Below, piece after piece: positions 40,919 through 52,778 of a stretch of DNA of 64,000 nucleotides. The position numbers were made by a program, and so were the translations under genes. A model generated the notes under the pieces. That model had not been told where the DNA came from. It worked only from the letters and a program-made list of their open reading frames with translations, and ran no database searches. The DNA is taken from positions 3,100,001 through 3,164,000 of the forward strand of contig NZ_CP067099.1 of NCBI RefSeq assembly GCF_016618195.1, in the 5' to 3' direction. The stretch is from Providencia manganoxydans (GTDB taxonomy: Bacteria; Pseudomonadota; Gammaproteobacteria; Enterobacterales; Enterobacteriaceae). The stretch's first letter is position 1; each line of letters starts with the position of its first letter.

Positions 40919-42340
40919 ATGGATAAACATCAGCAAGAAGGTTGGCGTAGTTTACTTACTGGCAAAAATCTTAGCTTAACACTCGCTCTATCGGGTGGTA
41001 TTTGTCTTCATGCAATTAATGTCTATATTACAATTACAACACTACCATCCGTTGTTCGCGATATTGGTGGCATTGATTTCTATGCATGGAATACCACTCT
41101 ATTTATCCTATCTTCAATTATTTTATCAGCACTCACTTCTCGAATACTTAATCGGTTAGGACCTAAAAAAAGCTATGGGCTTGCCACTCTCATTTTTTTA
41201 ATTGGCTCCGTGATTTGTGCTATGACACCATCTATGCCAATCATGCTACTTGGGCGAATTATCCAAGGTGCTGGTGGTGGTATTTTACTCACACTCTCTT
41301 ATTCAATGGTGCACATTGTTTTTGCTCAGCACCTGTGGTCTCGCGTATTAGGGATGATGTCGAGTATGTGGGGAATGGCAACATTATTAGGCCCTGCTTT
41401 AGGGGGGATTTTTGCTGAGTATGATATTTGGCGAGGGGCTTTTTGGTGCCTAGTATTGGTTGGGATCCCTTATTTGTGGCTAACACTAAAAGTATTACCA
41501 GCCAAAAATCCGAATGAGAGTGGCCCACAGCAGCCCATCCCCTTACAAGCATTATTGCTTCTTTCTACCGCCGTGCTGGCTATTTCCGTCGGTAGTTTGA
41601 GCCAAGACAAACTTATTCCTATTGGTGGCATGCTTCTAGCAATACTCTTATGTGTAAGGCTAGCGGTTATTGAACGCCGTGGTATTAATACGTTATTTCC
41701 CAGTGGAACATTCCATTTATCGGCTCAATTAGCCCCCATTTATCTCACCATGGCATTATTAGGTTTAAGTGTACAAACCGAAGTATTCGTCCCTTATTTT
41801 CTGCAAATGTTACATGATATTGCTCCGTTGATATCTGGTTACCTAGCCGCTTTAGTGGGGGCAGGATGGTCAAGTGCTGCAATTATTTCTTCATCGCTTA
41901 AACCGACTGTCACAACTAAAATTATTCGTTTTACACCGTTAATCACCTTGGGCAGCCTAGTCATCCTGACTCTATTTATGACAAAAACAATTTATATCGC
42001 ATCCGCTCAAATTTGGGTAATTTGCTCAATGTTATTTATAACAGGGGCTAGTATTGGTGCCGCATGGCCGCATTTATTAGCTAGAGTACTACAAGTTTCT
42101 TCTGGTTCTGAGTCTCAAAAAGCCTCCTCAGCAATCACCACATTACAACTATTTTCAACTGCTTTTGGCGCTTCTTTAGCAGGAATGATAGCAAACCTTG
42201 CTGGCCTTTCTTCTCCGGGAGGCATTGAAGGCACACAGTCTGCGGCAATATGGTTATTTGTAATATTTTCATTTGTACCATTATTTGCATTCATCACGGC
42301 AAATATTGTGGCGAATCGGATCACGGAACCTCACCTTTAA
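40919..42340 (+). CDS. MFS drug-efflux-like transporter
   Basis: A 473-aa membrane protein of the DHA2-like major facilitator type with about 14 hydrophobic segments. Seen motifs are TLPSVVRDIGG in the first loop, ILNRLGPKKSYG (motif A-like) near residue 78 and GRIIQGAGGGIL (motif C-like) near 116. Substrate unknown. It diverges from chiP and converges with ansB. Confidence 0.85.
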   Translation: MDKHQQEGWRSLLTGKNLSLTLALSGGICLHAINVYITITTLPSVVRDIGGIDFYAWNTTLFILSSIILSALTSRILNRLGPKKSYGLATLIFLIGSVICAMTPSMPIMLLGRIIQGAGGGILLTLSYSMVHIVFAQHLWSRVLGMMSSMWGMATLLGPALGGIFAEYDIWRGAFWCLVLVGIPYLWLTLKVLPAKNPNESGPQQPIPLQALLLLSTAVLAISVGSLSQDKLIPIGGMLLAILLCVRLAVIERRGINTLFPSGTFHLSAQLAPIYLTMALLGLSVQTEVFVPYFLQMLHDIAPLISGYLAALVGAGWSSAAIISSSLKPTVTTKIIRFTPLITLGSLVILTLFMTKTIYIASAQIWVICSMLFITGASIGAAWPHLLARVLQVSSGSESQKASSAITTLQLFSTAFGASLAGMIANLAGLSSPGGIEGTQSAAIWLFVIFSFVPLFAFITANIVANRITEPHL

Positions 42341-42351
42341 AAATTTAAACT

Positions 42352-42381
42352 GCATAAATAAGGGATATCCCTTATTTATGC
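42352..42381. terminator. 30-bp perfect palindrome between convergent genes
   Basis: GCATAAATAAGGGAT is followed directly by its reverse complement. It lies between the stops of the MFS gene and ansB and can form a hairpin in both transcripts, so a bidirectional terminator is likely though T runs are short. Confidence 0.6.
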
Positions 42382-42396
42382 TCAAATAATTACAGA

Positions 42397-43446
42397 TTAA
42401 TATTTTTCAAATAGTGCTTGGATTTGCTGAGGATTTTTAGTTTCAGTTAGCGCTAATTGTAATAAAACGCGTGCTTTTTGTGGATTTAGCCGTTCTGATG
42501 CCACAAAACCGTATAAATTATCATCAACTTCAGCATTACGCGTGGTATACCCTGTTGGTACGCGGCTTGAACGAACGACGACAATTCCCTCTTTCGCTGC
42601 ATTAGCTAAAGCATCGAAAACAGTTTTATACATGTTGCCATTACCAACCCCTGCACTGACAATGCCTTCAACCCCCTCTTCTCGTAATGCTTTAATGGGT
42701 GCAGCTGATGCATTAGAATAGTTGTAAATGATATCAACTTTAGGCAGTTTATCTAATTTGCTCACATCAAAAGCGGCTTTGCTGGTTCTTGGTATTGCAG
42801 GTTTATAAAATGTCACTTTGCCATCATGAATAAAACCTTGTGCCCCAGCGTTAACTGCGTCAAAGGCTTGCACTTCAGTTGTACTCATTTTAACCACATC
42901 ACGCCCTTGAACGACTTTGTCATTCATCACCATCAGCACGCCTCGCTCCCCCGCAGATTGATCTGTGGCCAGTACAACTGCGTTGTAAAGATTTAACGGG
43001 CCATCAGCCCCAAGTGCCGTTGATGGTCTCATCGCACCAACGAGTACAATAGGTTTCTGGCAAGATATCGTGAGATCAAGAAAAAAAGCCGTTTCCTCAA
43101 GTGTGTCAGTACCATGAGTGATCACAAAACCATCTGTTTTATCGCACTCTTGGTTAATTTTTTTTGCTAACGTTAACCAAACTTGGTCATTCATATCTTG
43201 GGAACCGATATTAACTACTTGTTCACCACTAAGGTTAGCTAGCTTTTTCATCTCTGGAACTGCATTAATCAGCGCATCGATCCCCACTTTTCCTGCTTGA
43301 TAGCTCGATGATGTTGACGAATCCCCCCCACCAGCAATGGTTCCCCCTGTGGCTAACACTGTGATATTGGGTAGTGCAAATGCCGCTCCTGTGCATAGTG
43401 AAAGAGAGATAGCTGTTGCCAGTAATACTTTGTTGTTAAGTTTCAT
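42397..43446 (-). CDS. ansB: periplasmic L-asparaginase II
   Basis: A 349-aa type II asparaginase. Signal peptide MKLNNKVLLATAISLSLCTG, cut near AFA; the active-site Thr is in VLATGGTIAGG, and the second catalytic set in VITHGTDTLEETAFF. It hydrolyses asparagine in the periplasm to aspartate and ammonia, mostly in anaerobic growth in E. coli. An ATG one codon earlier exists; GGGAG spacing favours the second. Confidence 0.95.
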   Translation of the reverse strand: MKLNNKVLLATAISLSLCTGAAFALPNITVLATGGTIAGGGDSSTSSSYQAGKVGIDALINAVPEMKKLANLSGEQVVNIGSQDMNDQVWLTLAKKINQECDKTDGFVITHGTDTLEETAFFLDLTISCQKPIVLVGAMRPSTALGADGPLNLYNAVVLATDQSAGERGVLMVMNDKVVQGRDVVKMSTTEVQAFDAVNAGAQGFIHDGKVTFYKPAIPRTSKAAFDVSKLDKLPKVDIIYNYSNASAAPIKALREEGVEGIVSAGVGNGNMYKTVFDALANAAKEGIVVVRSSRVPTGYTTRNAEVDDNLYGFVASERLNPQKARVLLQLALTETKNPQQIQALFEKY

Positions 43447-43626
43447 CATATAACTCCCATTTATATAAACTACAGTTATTATGTGGAATTAGAACAGTAT
43501 TTCCGTGATGACGCTTATTATTTTAGATGAAATTGCTGACAATCAGATAATTTTGCGTGAGATATAATACAAAAATCCGTATCATAGTTGCTTATTCCTC
43601 CCTCAAACTAAATAAGTCATAGACCT

Positions 43627-45381
43627 ATGAGCCAAACATTTATTCCTGGCAAAGATGCCGCCCTTGAAGTCTCCATCGATGCATTTCAAACTAAATTGAA
43701 AAAGCTAGGATTCGATATTGAAGAAGCCTCATGGCTGAACCCTGTACCCAATGTTTGGTCAGTGCATATCCGTGACAAAGAGTGTCCTCTTTGCTTTACC
43801 AACGGTAAGGGAGCTAGTAAAAAAGCGGCTTTGGCTTCAGCGCTTGGTGAATATTTTGAGCGTTTATCAACTAACTACTTCTTTGCTGATTTCTATTTAG
43901 GTAAATCGATCGCTGAAGGTGATTTCGTCCACTATCCAAATGAAAAATGGTTCCCTTTAACTGAAGATGACGCATTACCTGAAGGTATTTTGGACTCACG
44001 TTTACGTAAATTTTATGATCCAGACAATGCGTTAGCAGGTAGCCAATTAATTGATTTGCAATCAGGTAATGAAGAACGAGGCATTTGTGCACTACCTTTT
44101 ACTCGTCAGTCTGATAATCAAACTGTCTATATTCCGATGAATATCATTGGCAATTTATATGTTTCTAACGGAATGTCCGCAGGTAACACGCCAAATGAAG
44201 CCCGAGTTCAAGGTCTATCTGAAGTTTTCGAACGATTTGTTAAAAATCGTATTATTGCAGAAAGTATCAGTTTACCGGCGATCCCAGCTGAAGTGATGGC
44301 ACGTTACCCATCAGTTGTTGAAGCGGTCGAGACATTAGAAAATGAAGGTTTCCCAATTTTCTGCTATGACGCATCACTTGGTGGTCAATTCCCTGTCATT
44401 TGTGTGGTTTTATTTAATCCTCAGAATGGTACCTGCTTTGCTTCTTTTGGTGCTCACCCTGATTTTGGTGTTGCATTAGAGCGTACAGTCACTGAATTGC
44501 TGCAAGGCCGTGGATTAAAAGATCTGGATGTGTTCAATGCCCCAACTTTTGATGACGAAGAAGTGGCTGAACATACTAACTTAGAAACGCACTTTATCGA
44601 TTCAAGTGGCCTTATCAGTTGGGATCTATTTAAAGATGATGCCGATTATGAATTTGCTGATTGGAGCTTCAAAGGCACTACCCAAGAAGAGTTTTCCACA
44701 TTAATGGCTATCTTCAAGCAATTAGATGCGGAAGTTTATATTGCTGATTACAACCATCTCGGTGTGTATGCATGCCGTATATTAGTACCAGGTATGTCAG
44801 ATATTTACCCTGTTGAGGATCTGCATATTGCAAACAATGCGATGGGAGCACATCTACGTGAAACTATCATCAATCTTCCTGACAGCCAATGGGAAAAACA
44901 AGATTACCTTGCTTTGATTGAGCAACTCGATGACGAAGGTCTTGATGATTTCACGCGTGTGCGTGAGTTACTCGGCCTCGCAGTCGGTAAAGATAACGGT
45001 TGGAGCAACCTACGTATTGGTGAATTGAAATCAATGCTAGCACTTGCTGGTGGTGATCTTGACCAAGCACTTGCTTGGGTTGAATGGACACAAGACTTTA
45101 ATAGTTCAGTGTTTACGGCTGAACGTGCTAATTATTATCGTTGCTTACAAACATTGCTGTTATTAAGCCAAGAAGAACAGCGTGACATATCACAATACTA
45201 CACTGCATTTGTGCGTATGTATGGCCAAGCGGCCGTTGATGCCGCATCAGCTGCATTGGTAGGAGAAGCCAGTTTCTATGGTTTGTGGTCAATTGATGAT
45301 GAGTTAAAAGCGTTGCCAGCTCACCAAGCCCTATTGGCTGCTTATGAAAAATTACAAAAAGCAAAACGTGAAAACGCTTAG
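43627..45381 (+). CDS. ycaO: YcaO, ribosomal protein S12 methylthiolation accessory factor
   Basis: A 584-aa protein of the YcaO family with an ATP-binding fold (NGKGASKKAALASALGEYFE, EARVQGLSEVFERFVK) and a C-terminal TPR-like part, as in E. coli YcaO. In E. coli it affects beta-methylthiolation of ribosomal protein S12 with RimO. It lies upstream of focA, the same order as in E. coli. No peptide precursor gene lies near, so a natural-product role is unlikely. Confidence 0.93.
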   Translation: MSQTFIPGKDAALEVSIDAFQTKLKKLGFDIEEASWLNPVPNVWSVHIRDKECPLCFTNGKGASKKAALASALGEYFERLSTNYFFADFYLGKSIAEGDFVHYPNEKWFPLTEDDALPEGILDSRLRKFYDPDNALAGSQLIDLQSGNEERGICALPFTRQSDNQTVYIPMNIIGNLYVSNGMSAGNTPNEARVQGLSEVFERFVKNRIIAESISLPAIPAEVMARYPSVVEAVETLENEGFPIFCYDASLGGQFPVICVVLFNPQNGTCFASFGAHPDFGVALERTVTELLQGRGLKDLDVFNAPTFDDEEVAEHTNLETHFIDSSGLISWDLFKDDADYEFADWSFKGTTQEEFSTLMAIFKQLDAEVYIADYNHLGVYACRILVPGMSDIYPVEDLHIANNAMGAHLRETIINLPDSQWEKQDYLALIEQLDDEGLDDFTRVRELLGLAVGKDNGWSNLRIGELKSMLALAGGDLDQALAWVEWTQDFNSSVFTAERANYYRCLQTLLLLSQEEQRDISQYYTAFVRMYGQAAVDAASAALVGEASFYGLWSIDDELKALPAHQALLAAYEKLQKAKRENA

Positions 45382-45406
45382 TTTTTCGTATATTTAATCT
45401 TTTTTC

Positions 45407-45434
45407 GATAATGGCCTGTGGGCCATTATCTTTT
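45407..45434 (+). terminator. ycaO terminator
   Basis: A 10-bp perfect stem GATAATGGCC/GGCCATTATC with loop TGTG and a TTTT tail. Confidence 0.8.
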
Positions 45435-45640
45435 CATAAATTAAATTAATTAAAAGTAAACGATATTTTTTAATATTTGGATAACAATTCATCCCATTTA
45501 TTTACTTTCTTTTTGAGTTCAGCTCTACAATATAAAAATTTTTTATAAATTTTAAAATTTATTTAAACCAATAAAATCAAAAAGATAATCCTATTTTTTA
45601 CGTTTTATTAACAAACAATAGCGGTAACTTGCAAGAGTTC

Positions 45641-45654
45641 ATGATCCATATCAA
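45641..45654 (+). promoter_or_regulatory. FNR-like site upstream of focA
   Basis: ATGATCCATATCAA differs from the FNR consensus TTGATNNNNATCAA at one position. It lies about 78 bases before the focA ATG and 45 bases before TATAAT at 45693, suited to anaerobic activation. Confidence 0.65.
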
Positions 45655-45725
45655 ATTTCTCAGTTATACCGTTTGTTACTATGATTGCGTGCTATAATTA
45701 ATCAACTTTGTAAGAGAGTGTTAGT

Positions 45726-46583
45726 ATGAAAGCTGACAACCCTTTTAATCTTTTGCCTCCTGCTGTAATGGCTCAAGTAGCGGATGACTCTGGTGTCTAC
45801 AAAGCCAACAAACATCCCGCAATTACTTACTTGTCAGCATTCACTGCCGGTATCTTTATATCCATTGCATTTGTTTTTTATATTACTGCGACTACCGGTG
45901 CGCAAACAGCCCCATTTGGTTTTACTAAATTAATTGGTGGCGTGTGCTTCTCTCTTGGATTAATGCTTGTCGTCGTTTGTGGTGCAGATTTATTTACTTC
46001 CACGGTACTGACGATAGTCTCAAAAGCAACAGGCAGGATCACTTGGGGACAGATGTTCCTAAACTGGTTCAATGTTTATATTGGTAACTTGATTGGCGCA
46101 CTGTTTTTTGTTGCCCTGATTTGGTTTGCCGGCCAATATACCGCAGCAAATGGGCAATGGGGTCTAAATGTACTGCAAACCGCAGACCACAAATTACACC
46201 ATACCTTTATTGAAGGCGTTTGCTTGGGTATTTTAGCTAACTTAATGGTTTGTTTAGCTGTTTGGATGAGTTATTCAGGTCGTAGCCTTGCCGATAAACT
46301 ATTGGTACTCGTGCTCCCTGTCGCCATGTTCGTTGCTAGCGGTTTTGAGCATAGCATCGCTAACATGTTTATGATCCCGTTAGGTATTATGATCAAAGAA
46401 TTTGCACCTATCGAGTATTGGGCTCAAATTGGCGTCTCTCCAGAGCAATTTTCTCAACTGACCGTTAGCAATTTTATTACAGACAACCTGATCCCCGTCA
46501 CTATCGGTAATATCATTGGCGGAGCACTGTTAGTTGGTCTGATTTATTGGTTCATGCATTTACGTAGTGGTCAAAAACATTAA
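45726..46583 (+). CDS. focA: formate channel FocA
   Basis: A 285-aa pentameric membrane channel for formate. Six membrane segments and family motifs are seen (KHPAITYLSAFTAGIFISIA, VCGADLFTSTVLTIVS, GNLIGALFF and the C-terminal NIIGGALLVGLIYWF). It exports formate made by PflB, the next gene, and may re-import it at low pH. Confidence 0.96.
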   Translation: MKADNPFNLLPPAVMAQVADDSGVYKANKHPAITYLSAFTAGIFISIAFVFYITATTGAQTAPFGFTKLIGGVCFSLGLMLVVVCGADLFTSTVLTIVSKATGRITWGQMFLNWFNVYIGNLIGALFFVALIWFAGQYTAANGQWGLNVLQTADHKLHHTFIEGVCLGILANLMVCLAVWMSYSGRSLADKLLVLVLPVAMFVASGFEHSIANMFMIPLGIMIKEFAPIEYWAQIGVSPEQFSQLTVSNFITDNLIPVTIGNIIGGALLVGLIYWFMHLRSGQKH

Positions 46584-46653
46584 TAGCCACTAATACACAC
46601 GAAAAGATTTATTAAGATCCTTAAAAGATCCATTGTTAAAAGGTAAAAGTATC

Positions 46654-48936
46654 ATGTCAGAATTAAATGAAAAATTCGCTTTAGCATGGCAAGGTTTTAA
46701 CCAAGGTAACTGGCAGGATAACGTCGATGTACGTGACTTCATCCAGAAAAACTATACTCCATATGAAGGTGATGAATCTTTCTTAGCAGGCTCTACTCCA
46801 GCAACTGATAAGTTGTGGGAAAAAGTCATGGAAGGTATCAAAATTGAAAACCGTACTCATGCACCCGTTGATTTTGACACTGATGTTGCATCAACGATCA
46901 TTTCCCATGATGCGGGCTATATCGCTAAAGATTTAGAGCAAATCGTTGGTCTGCAAACTGATGCACCTCTGAAACGTGGTCTTATCCCATTCGGTGGGAT
47001 CAAAATGGTTGAAGGCTCATGCAAAGCTTACGATCGTACTTTAGATCCAAGCCTGAAAAAAATCTTTACAGAATACCGTAAAACTCACAACCAAGGTGTT
47101 TTCGATGTCTATACCCCAGACATCCTAAAATGCCGTAAATCAGGTATCTTAACCGGTCTGCCTGATGCCTATGGTCGTGGTCGTATCATCGGTGACTACC
47201 GTCGTGTTGCTCTGTACGGTATTGATTTCCTGATGAAAGACAAATTTAATCAATTCACCTCTCTGCAAGAAAAATTAGAGAAAGGTGACGATCTGCAAAT
47301 GACCATCCAACTGCGCGAAGAAATTGCTGAACAGCATCGCGCACTTGGTCAAATCAAAGAGATGGCTGCAAAATATGGCTATGACATCTCTGGCCCTGCA
47401 ACCAATGCCCAAGAAGCCGTTCAATGGACTTACTTCGGTTACTTAGCTGCCGTTAAATCACAAAACGGTGCAGCAATGTCATTCGGTCGTGTTTCAACCT
47501 TCTTAGACGTTTATATCCAACGTGATCTTGAAGCAGGCAAACTGACTGAACAAGAAGCGCAAGAGCTGATTGACCACTTGGTGATGAAACTGCGTATGGT
47601 ACGTTTCCTACGTACTCCTGAATATGATGAGTTGTTCTCTGGTGACCCAATTTGGGCGACAGAATCACTCGCAGGTATGGGTCTTGATGGTCGTACATTG
47701 GTGACCAAAAACACCTTCCGTTTCCTGAACACACTCTATACCATGGGCCCTTCACCAGAGCCTAATATGACTATCCTGTGGTCAGAAAAACTGCCTCTAA
47801 GCTTCAAAAAATTTGCAGCTAAAGTGTCAATCGATACTTCATCAGTTCAGTATGAAAACGATGATTTGATGCGCCCTGACTTTAACAACGATGACTACGC
47901 TATCGCATGTTGCGTGAGCCCAATGATTGTTGGTAAACAAATGCAGTTCTTCGGTGCTCGTGCTAACTTAGCGAAAACTATGCTGTATACCATCAACGGT
48001 GGTATCGATGAAAAACTGAAAATGCAAGTTGGTCCTAAACATGCACCAATCATGGATGAAGTTCTTGACTTCGATACTGTGATGGATCGTATGGATCACT
48101 TCATGGATTGGTTAGCGACTCAATATGTCACCGCACTGAATATTATTCACTATATGCATGACAAATATAGCTATGAAGCTGCATTGATGGCTCTGCATGA
48201 CCGTGATGTGTATCGTACAATGGCATGTGGTATCGCGGGTCTGTCAGTTGCAGCTGACTCACTGTCTGCTATCAAATACGCAAAAGTTAAACCAATTCGT
48301 GATGAAGACGGCATTGCTGTTGACTTTGAAATCGAAGGTGAATATCCACAATTTGGTAACAACGACTCTCGTGTTGATGATATTGCTTGCGACCTAGTTG
48401 AACGTTTCATGAAGAAAATTCAGAAACTGCACACTTACCGTAACGCAGTACCAACTCAGTCTATCTTAACCATCACCTCTAACGTTGTGTATGGTAAGAA
48501 AACAGGTAACACCCCAGATGGTCGTCGTGCTGGCGCGCCATTCGGACCAGGTGCTAACCCAATGCACGGTCGTGACCAAAAAGGTGCGGTTGCTTCACTG
48601 ACTTCAGTTGCTAAACTGCCATTTGCTTACGCGAAAGATGGTATTTCTTATACCTTCTCCATCGTACCAAATGCATTAGGTAAAGATGATGATGTACGTA
48701 AAGCGAACTTAGCGGGTCTAATGGATGGTTATTTCCACCATGAAGCCTCTATCGAAGGTGGCCAACACCTGAACGTTAACGTCATGAACCGTGAAATGCT
48801 GTTAGATGCAATGGAAAACCCAGAGAAATATCCACAGCTCACTATCCGTGTTTCAGGCTATGCAGTACGCTTTAACTCATTGACTAAAGAGCAACAGCAA
48901 GACGTTATTACTCGTACTTTCACCAGTTCAATGTAA
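46654..48936 (+). CDS. pflB: pyruvate formate-lyase
   Basis: A 760-aa glycyl-radical enzyme that turns pyruvate and CoA into acetyl-CoA and formate in anaerobic cells. The catalytic Cys pair is in [10 protein letters not shown] near residue 420 and the glycyl radical Gly is in RVSGYAVRF near the C-terminus. Length equals E. coli PflB. The ATG at 46654 has AAAGG before it. A terminator follows, and its activase gene lies downstream. Confidence 0.98.
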   Translation: MSELNEKFALAWQGFNQGNWQDNVDVRDFIQKNYTPYEGDESFLAGSTPATDKLWEKVMEGIKIENRTHAPVDFDTDVASTIISHDAGYIAKDLEQIVGLQTDAPLKRGLIPFGGIKMVEGSCKAYDRTLDPSLKKIFTEYRKTHNQGVFDVYTPDILKCRKSGILTGLPDAYGRGRIIGDYRRVALYGIDFLMKDKFNQFTSLQEKLEKGDDLQMTIQLREEIAEQHRALGQIKEMAAKYGYDISGPATNAQEAVQWTYFGYLAAVKSQNGAAMSFGRVSTFLDVYIQRDLEAGKLTEQEAQELIDHLVMKLRMVRFLRTPEYDELFSGDPIWATESLAGMGLDGRTLVTKNTFRFLNTLYTMGPSPEPNMTILWSEKLPLSFKKFAAKVSIDTSSVQYENDDLMRPDFNNDDYAIACCVSPMIVGKQMQFFGARANLAKTMLYTINGGIDEKLKMQVGPKHAPIMDEVLDFDTVMDRMDHFMDWLATQYVTALNIIHYMHDKYSYEAALMALHDRDVYRTMACGIAGLSVAADSLSAIKYAKVKPIRDEDGIAVDFEIEGEYPQFGNNDSRVDDIACDLVERFMKKIQKLHTYRNAVPTQSILTITSNVVYGKKTGNTPDGRRAGAPFGPGANPMHGRDQKGAVASLTSVAKLPFAYAKDGISYTFSIVPNALGKDDDVRKANLAGLMDGYFHHEASIEGGQHLNVNVMNREMLLDAMENPEKYPQLTIRVSGYAVRFNSLTKEQQQDVITRTFTSSM

Positions 48937-48968
48937 TAATTAGATTAGTAAATCAATTAAAATAACTA

Positions 48969-48995
48969 AAAAGCCCCACCTCATGGGGCTTTTTT
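48969..48995 (+). terminator. pflB terminator
   Basis: AAAAAGCCCCA and TGGGGCTTTTTT pair around CCTCA, with a long T run. Confidence 0.85.
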
Positions 48996-49144
48996 AGAAT
49001 TAAACCTGAATACTTTAAGCCATTCTTCTAAACTAAAAACAAGTAAAGTTATCCCATGAGTCTACGTGAGTATTGATTCGGATAGTTGAATATAACCAGC
49101 CTTCTGCGGTTTGAAGTATGACGGATATTTTTGGAGTTCCTGCT

Positions 49145-49939
49145 ATGTCGACAACTACAACAACCATCCCAACTCTTGATATTTCAACAACCTCACCACC
49201 AGCGACGCTTGGTCGTATCCACTCGTTTGAATCATGTGGAACCGTCGATGGACCGGGGATCCGTTTTATCGTCTTCTTTCAAGGCTGTCTAATGCGTTGT
49301 ATGTATTGCCATAACCGCGATACATGGGATACCCATACAGGCCAAATCGTTACCGTTGATGAATTAATGAAAGAAGCGGTGACCTATCGCCACTTTATGA
49401 ATGCAACAGGTGGTGGCGTCACCGCATCTGGCGGAGAAGCTATTCTACAAGCTGAATTTGTTCGCGACTGGTTCCGAGCTTGTAAAGCACAAAATATCCA
49501 TACTTGCCTCGATACGAATGGCTTTGTTCGCCGCTATGATCCGGTTATCGATGAGCTAATGGAAGTCACTGATTTAGTCATGCTCGACTTAAAACAACTC
49601 AATGATGAAATCCACCAAACATTAGTCGGTGTGTCTAACCATCGTACACTTGAGTTCGCCCGCTACCTTGCTAAACGCAATCAAAAAACATGGGTTCGTT
49701 ATGTTGTCGTTCCGGGTTGGAGCGATGATGATCACTCTGTGCATTTACTTGGTGAATTTACCAAAGACATGAAAAATATCGAAAAAATTGAGCTACTCCC
49801 ATACCATGAATTAGGCAAACACAAATGGGAAACTATGGGTGAAGAGTACAAGTTAGATGGTGTTAAACCACCATCAAAAGAGGTGATGGAACGCGTTAAA
49901 AACATCCTTGAGAGCTATGGTCACAAAGTCCTCTATTAG
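49145..49939 (+). CDS. pflA: pyruvate formate-lyase activating enzyme
   Basis: A 264-aa radical SAM enzyme that puts the glycyl radical on PflB, with electrons from flavodoxin (fldA is in this window). The iron-sulphur motif is [24 protein letters not shown] is also typical. It is about 18 residues longer than the E. coli enzyme, with a Thr-rich start ([17 protein letters not shown]). GGAG precedes the ATG at 49145; a still longer frame starts at 49118. Confidence 0.95.
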   Translation: MSTTTTTIPTLDISTTSPPATLGRIHSFESCGTVDGPGIRFIVFFQGCLMRCMYCHNRDTWDTHTGQIVTVDELMKEAVTYRHFMNATGGGVTASGGEAILQAEFVRDWFRACKAQNIHTCLDTNGFVRRYDPVIDELMEVTDLVMLDLKQLNDEIHQTLVGVSNHRTLEFARYLAKRNQKTWVRYVVVPGWSDDDHSVHLLGEFTKDMKNIEKIELLPYHELGKHKWETMGEEYKLDGVKPPSKEVMERVKNILESYGHKVLY

Positions 49940-50300
49940 TTAAGTATTACGGCTCTATTAAGGTATAGAGCCGTGATTTTCCATAACAAGTCATTCCTTT
50001 ATCTGACCTTCCTACTTCTCATCGTACAAATCAATCCAGATAATATATTTTATCTATTCAAAAATAATAGTTATTTCCTTCTTTTCAATATCCTATTCTC
50101 AAAAGATAACCTAATTTATTTTTGTCTGACAAGAAGATACATACAATAAAGCAGTTACCAGAATAGTCTGCTTTGAATGATATGAATTTATTTGCATAAT
50201 AAATTGTTATCTATATTTTGATTTTTTGTTTTTTTAACTAAACTAGTTTCAATAATAATATATTGCTAATTCTCTATAAATTACGGGTTAATACTAGATC
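49940..50300. other. gap after pflA
   Basis: The 361 bases hold the pflA terminator at 49949-49980 and an A/T-rich upstream region of the next gene. Nothing else is seen. Confidence 0.6.
49949..49980 (+). terminator. pflA terminator
   Basis: A 10-bp perfect stem ACGGCTCTAT/ATAGAGCCGT with loop TAAGGT, followed by GATTTT. Confidence 0.75.
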
Positions 50301-51146
50301 ATGAATAGTGAAAATTTCGATTCACAAAATGCACCGGTTCCTTCTCAAAACCAACCGAATCAAGTTGATACTTCAATTTTTCTTACTGAGCCGCGTGCTG
50401 TAGATGCTGGCGAAGGGATTAATTGGATCAGCCAAGCTTGGGCAATGGTGAAAGAAAAATTAGGTATGTGGGTTCTTATCAACATTATTTTCTTTGCCGT
50501 TATACTGGTTGTATCGATGATCCCATTTATCAACTTTTTCGTTTCATTTATCACCCCAATTTTAATTGGTGGCATTATTGCGATTAGTGAAAAACAACGC
50601 AAAACAGGTGAAGTTGAAATCGGATTATTATTTGCTGGGTTCCAACAAAAATTCGGCGCTCTATTTGCTGTAGGTGCGATTAATTTCGGTATTTCATTAA
50701 TCGGTGGCATTATTGCTATTATGATTGGTGGCACAGCATTACTTAGCATCATGTTAGAAATGAGTCAAGGTGGCCAAGTTTCTCCTGAAACAATTATGGC
50801 TCTAAGTGGTTCATTCTTCTATATTTTTGTTATTATGGCAGTTGCTGGTTTAGTTGGCGCTGCAATGACTTGGTTTGCTCCTGCATTAATCATGAATCAT
50901 GATTTTAAAGTAGGTGCAGCTATCTCTGCGAGCCTAAAAGCGGTTAGCAAAAACATTCTGCCGGGTATCCTATTCTTTGTTGTCTTGGCAATTATTATGT
51001 TCATTTCCGCAATTCCATTAGGGCTAGGTCTGTTAATCACATTCCCTATTATGTATGTCGGTTACTACACTAGCTATCGCAGTCTGTTCTTTGCTCAAAC
51101 ACATAGCAATAACCAAGCATCACAACAAAATTCAATTATTAGCTAA
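50301..51146 (+). CDS. BPSS1780-like inner membrane protein
   Basis: A 281-aa membrane protein with a soluble Gln/Asn-rich N-terminus (residues 1-25), then WISQAWAMVKEKLGMWVLIN and about six hydrophobic segments. This is the pattern of BPSS1780 family membrane proteins, whose role is unknown. It converges with serS. Confidence 0.7.
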   Translation: MNSENFDSQNAPVPSQNQPNQVDTSIFLTEPRAVDAGEGINWISQAWAMVKEKLGMWVLINIIFFAVILVVSMIPFINFFVSFITPILIGGIIAISEKQRKTGEVEIGLLFAGFQQKFGALFAVGAINFGISLIGGIIAIMIGGTALLSIMLEMSQGGQVSPETIMALSGSFFYIFVIMAVAGLVGAAMTWFAPALIMNHDFKVGAAISASLKAVSKNILPGILFFVVLAIIMFISAIPLGLGLLITFPIMYVGYYTSYRSLFFAQTHSNNQASQQNSIIS

Positions 51147-51164
51147 TTGAGTTTTAATATATAA

Positions 51165-51192
51165 AAAAATCGCCACTTTTTAGTGGCGATTT
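51165..51192. terminator. bidirectional terminator before serS
   Basis: A 12-bp perfect stem AAAATCGCCACT/AGTGGCGATTTT with loop TTTT between two convergent genes; it works on both strands. Confidence 0.85.
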
Positions 51193-51220
51193 TATTTGTA
51201 ATTAATCCAATATGAATTAA

Positions 51221-52567
<1,347 letters not shown>

Positions 52568-52596
52568 TTATTCTCTTCACACCATTTCAAACCGTT

Positions 52597-52715
52597 TATA
52601 CTCGTCATACTTCATGTCGTTGACTAGGCTCATTCGCGCTAGTTACATACTTATGTATGCGCCTAGCGGCTCATTTAGCTGTCACCTAACTGTACCTCGA
52701 ATTATTTAGAGTATA
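52597..52715. repeat. palindromic intergenic repeat element (YPAL-like)
   Basis: A 119-bp element between serS and rarA with terminal inverted repeats TATACTC and GAGTATA, inner palindrome ACATAC/GTATG and the familiar ends CTCGTCATACTTCA and CTCGAATTATTTAGAG. Such elements are scattered between genes in Yersinia, Serratia and relatives. A partial relative lies at 63014. Confidence 0.6.
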
Positions 52716-52778
52716 GTATTTCAGCGGCTTAAAATTTATAAAAAAATATTGCTTTATAACCTTACCGCATTGCCCACA

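Larger units (their letters stand above)
45382..45725. other. control region of the focA-pflB operon
   Basis: The 344 bases hold the ycaO terminator, an FNR-like site at 45641-45654 and a TATAAT at 45693-45698. In E. coli the same region has several promoters with FNR and ArcA control. Confidence 0.65.

Noticed and set aside
43627..45381. YcaO as part of a modified-peptide cluster
   Set aside because: Length, C-terminal region and location before focA match the housekeeping ycaO; no precursor or export genes are near.
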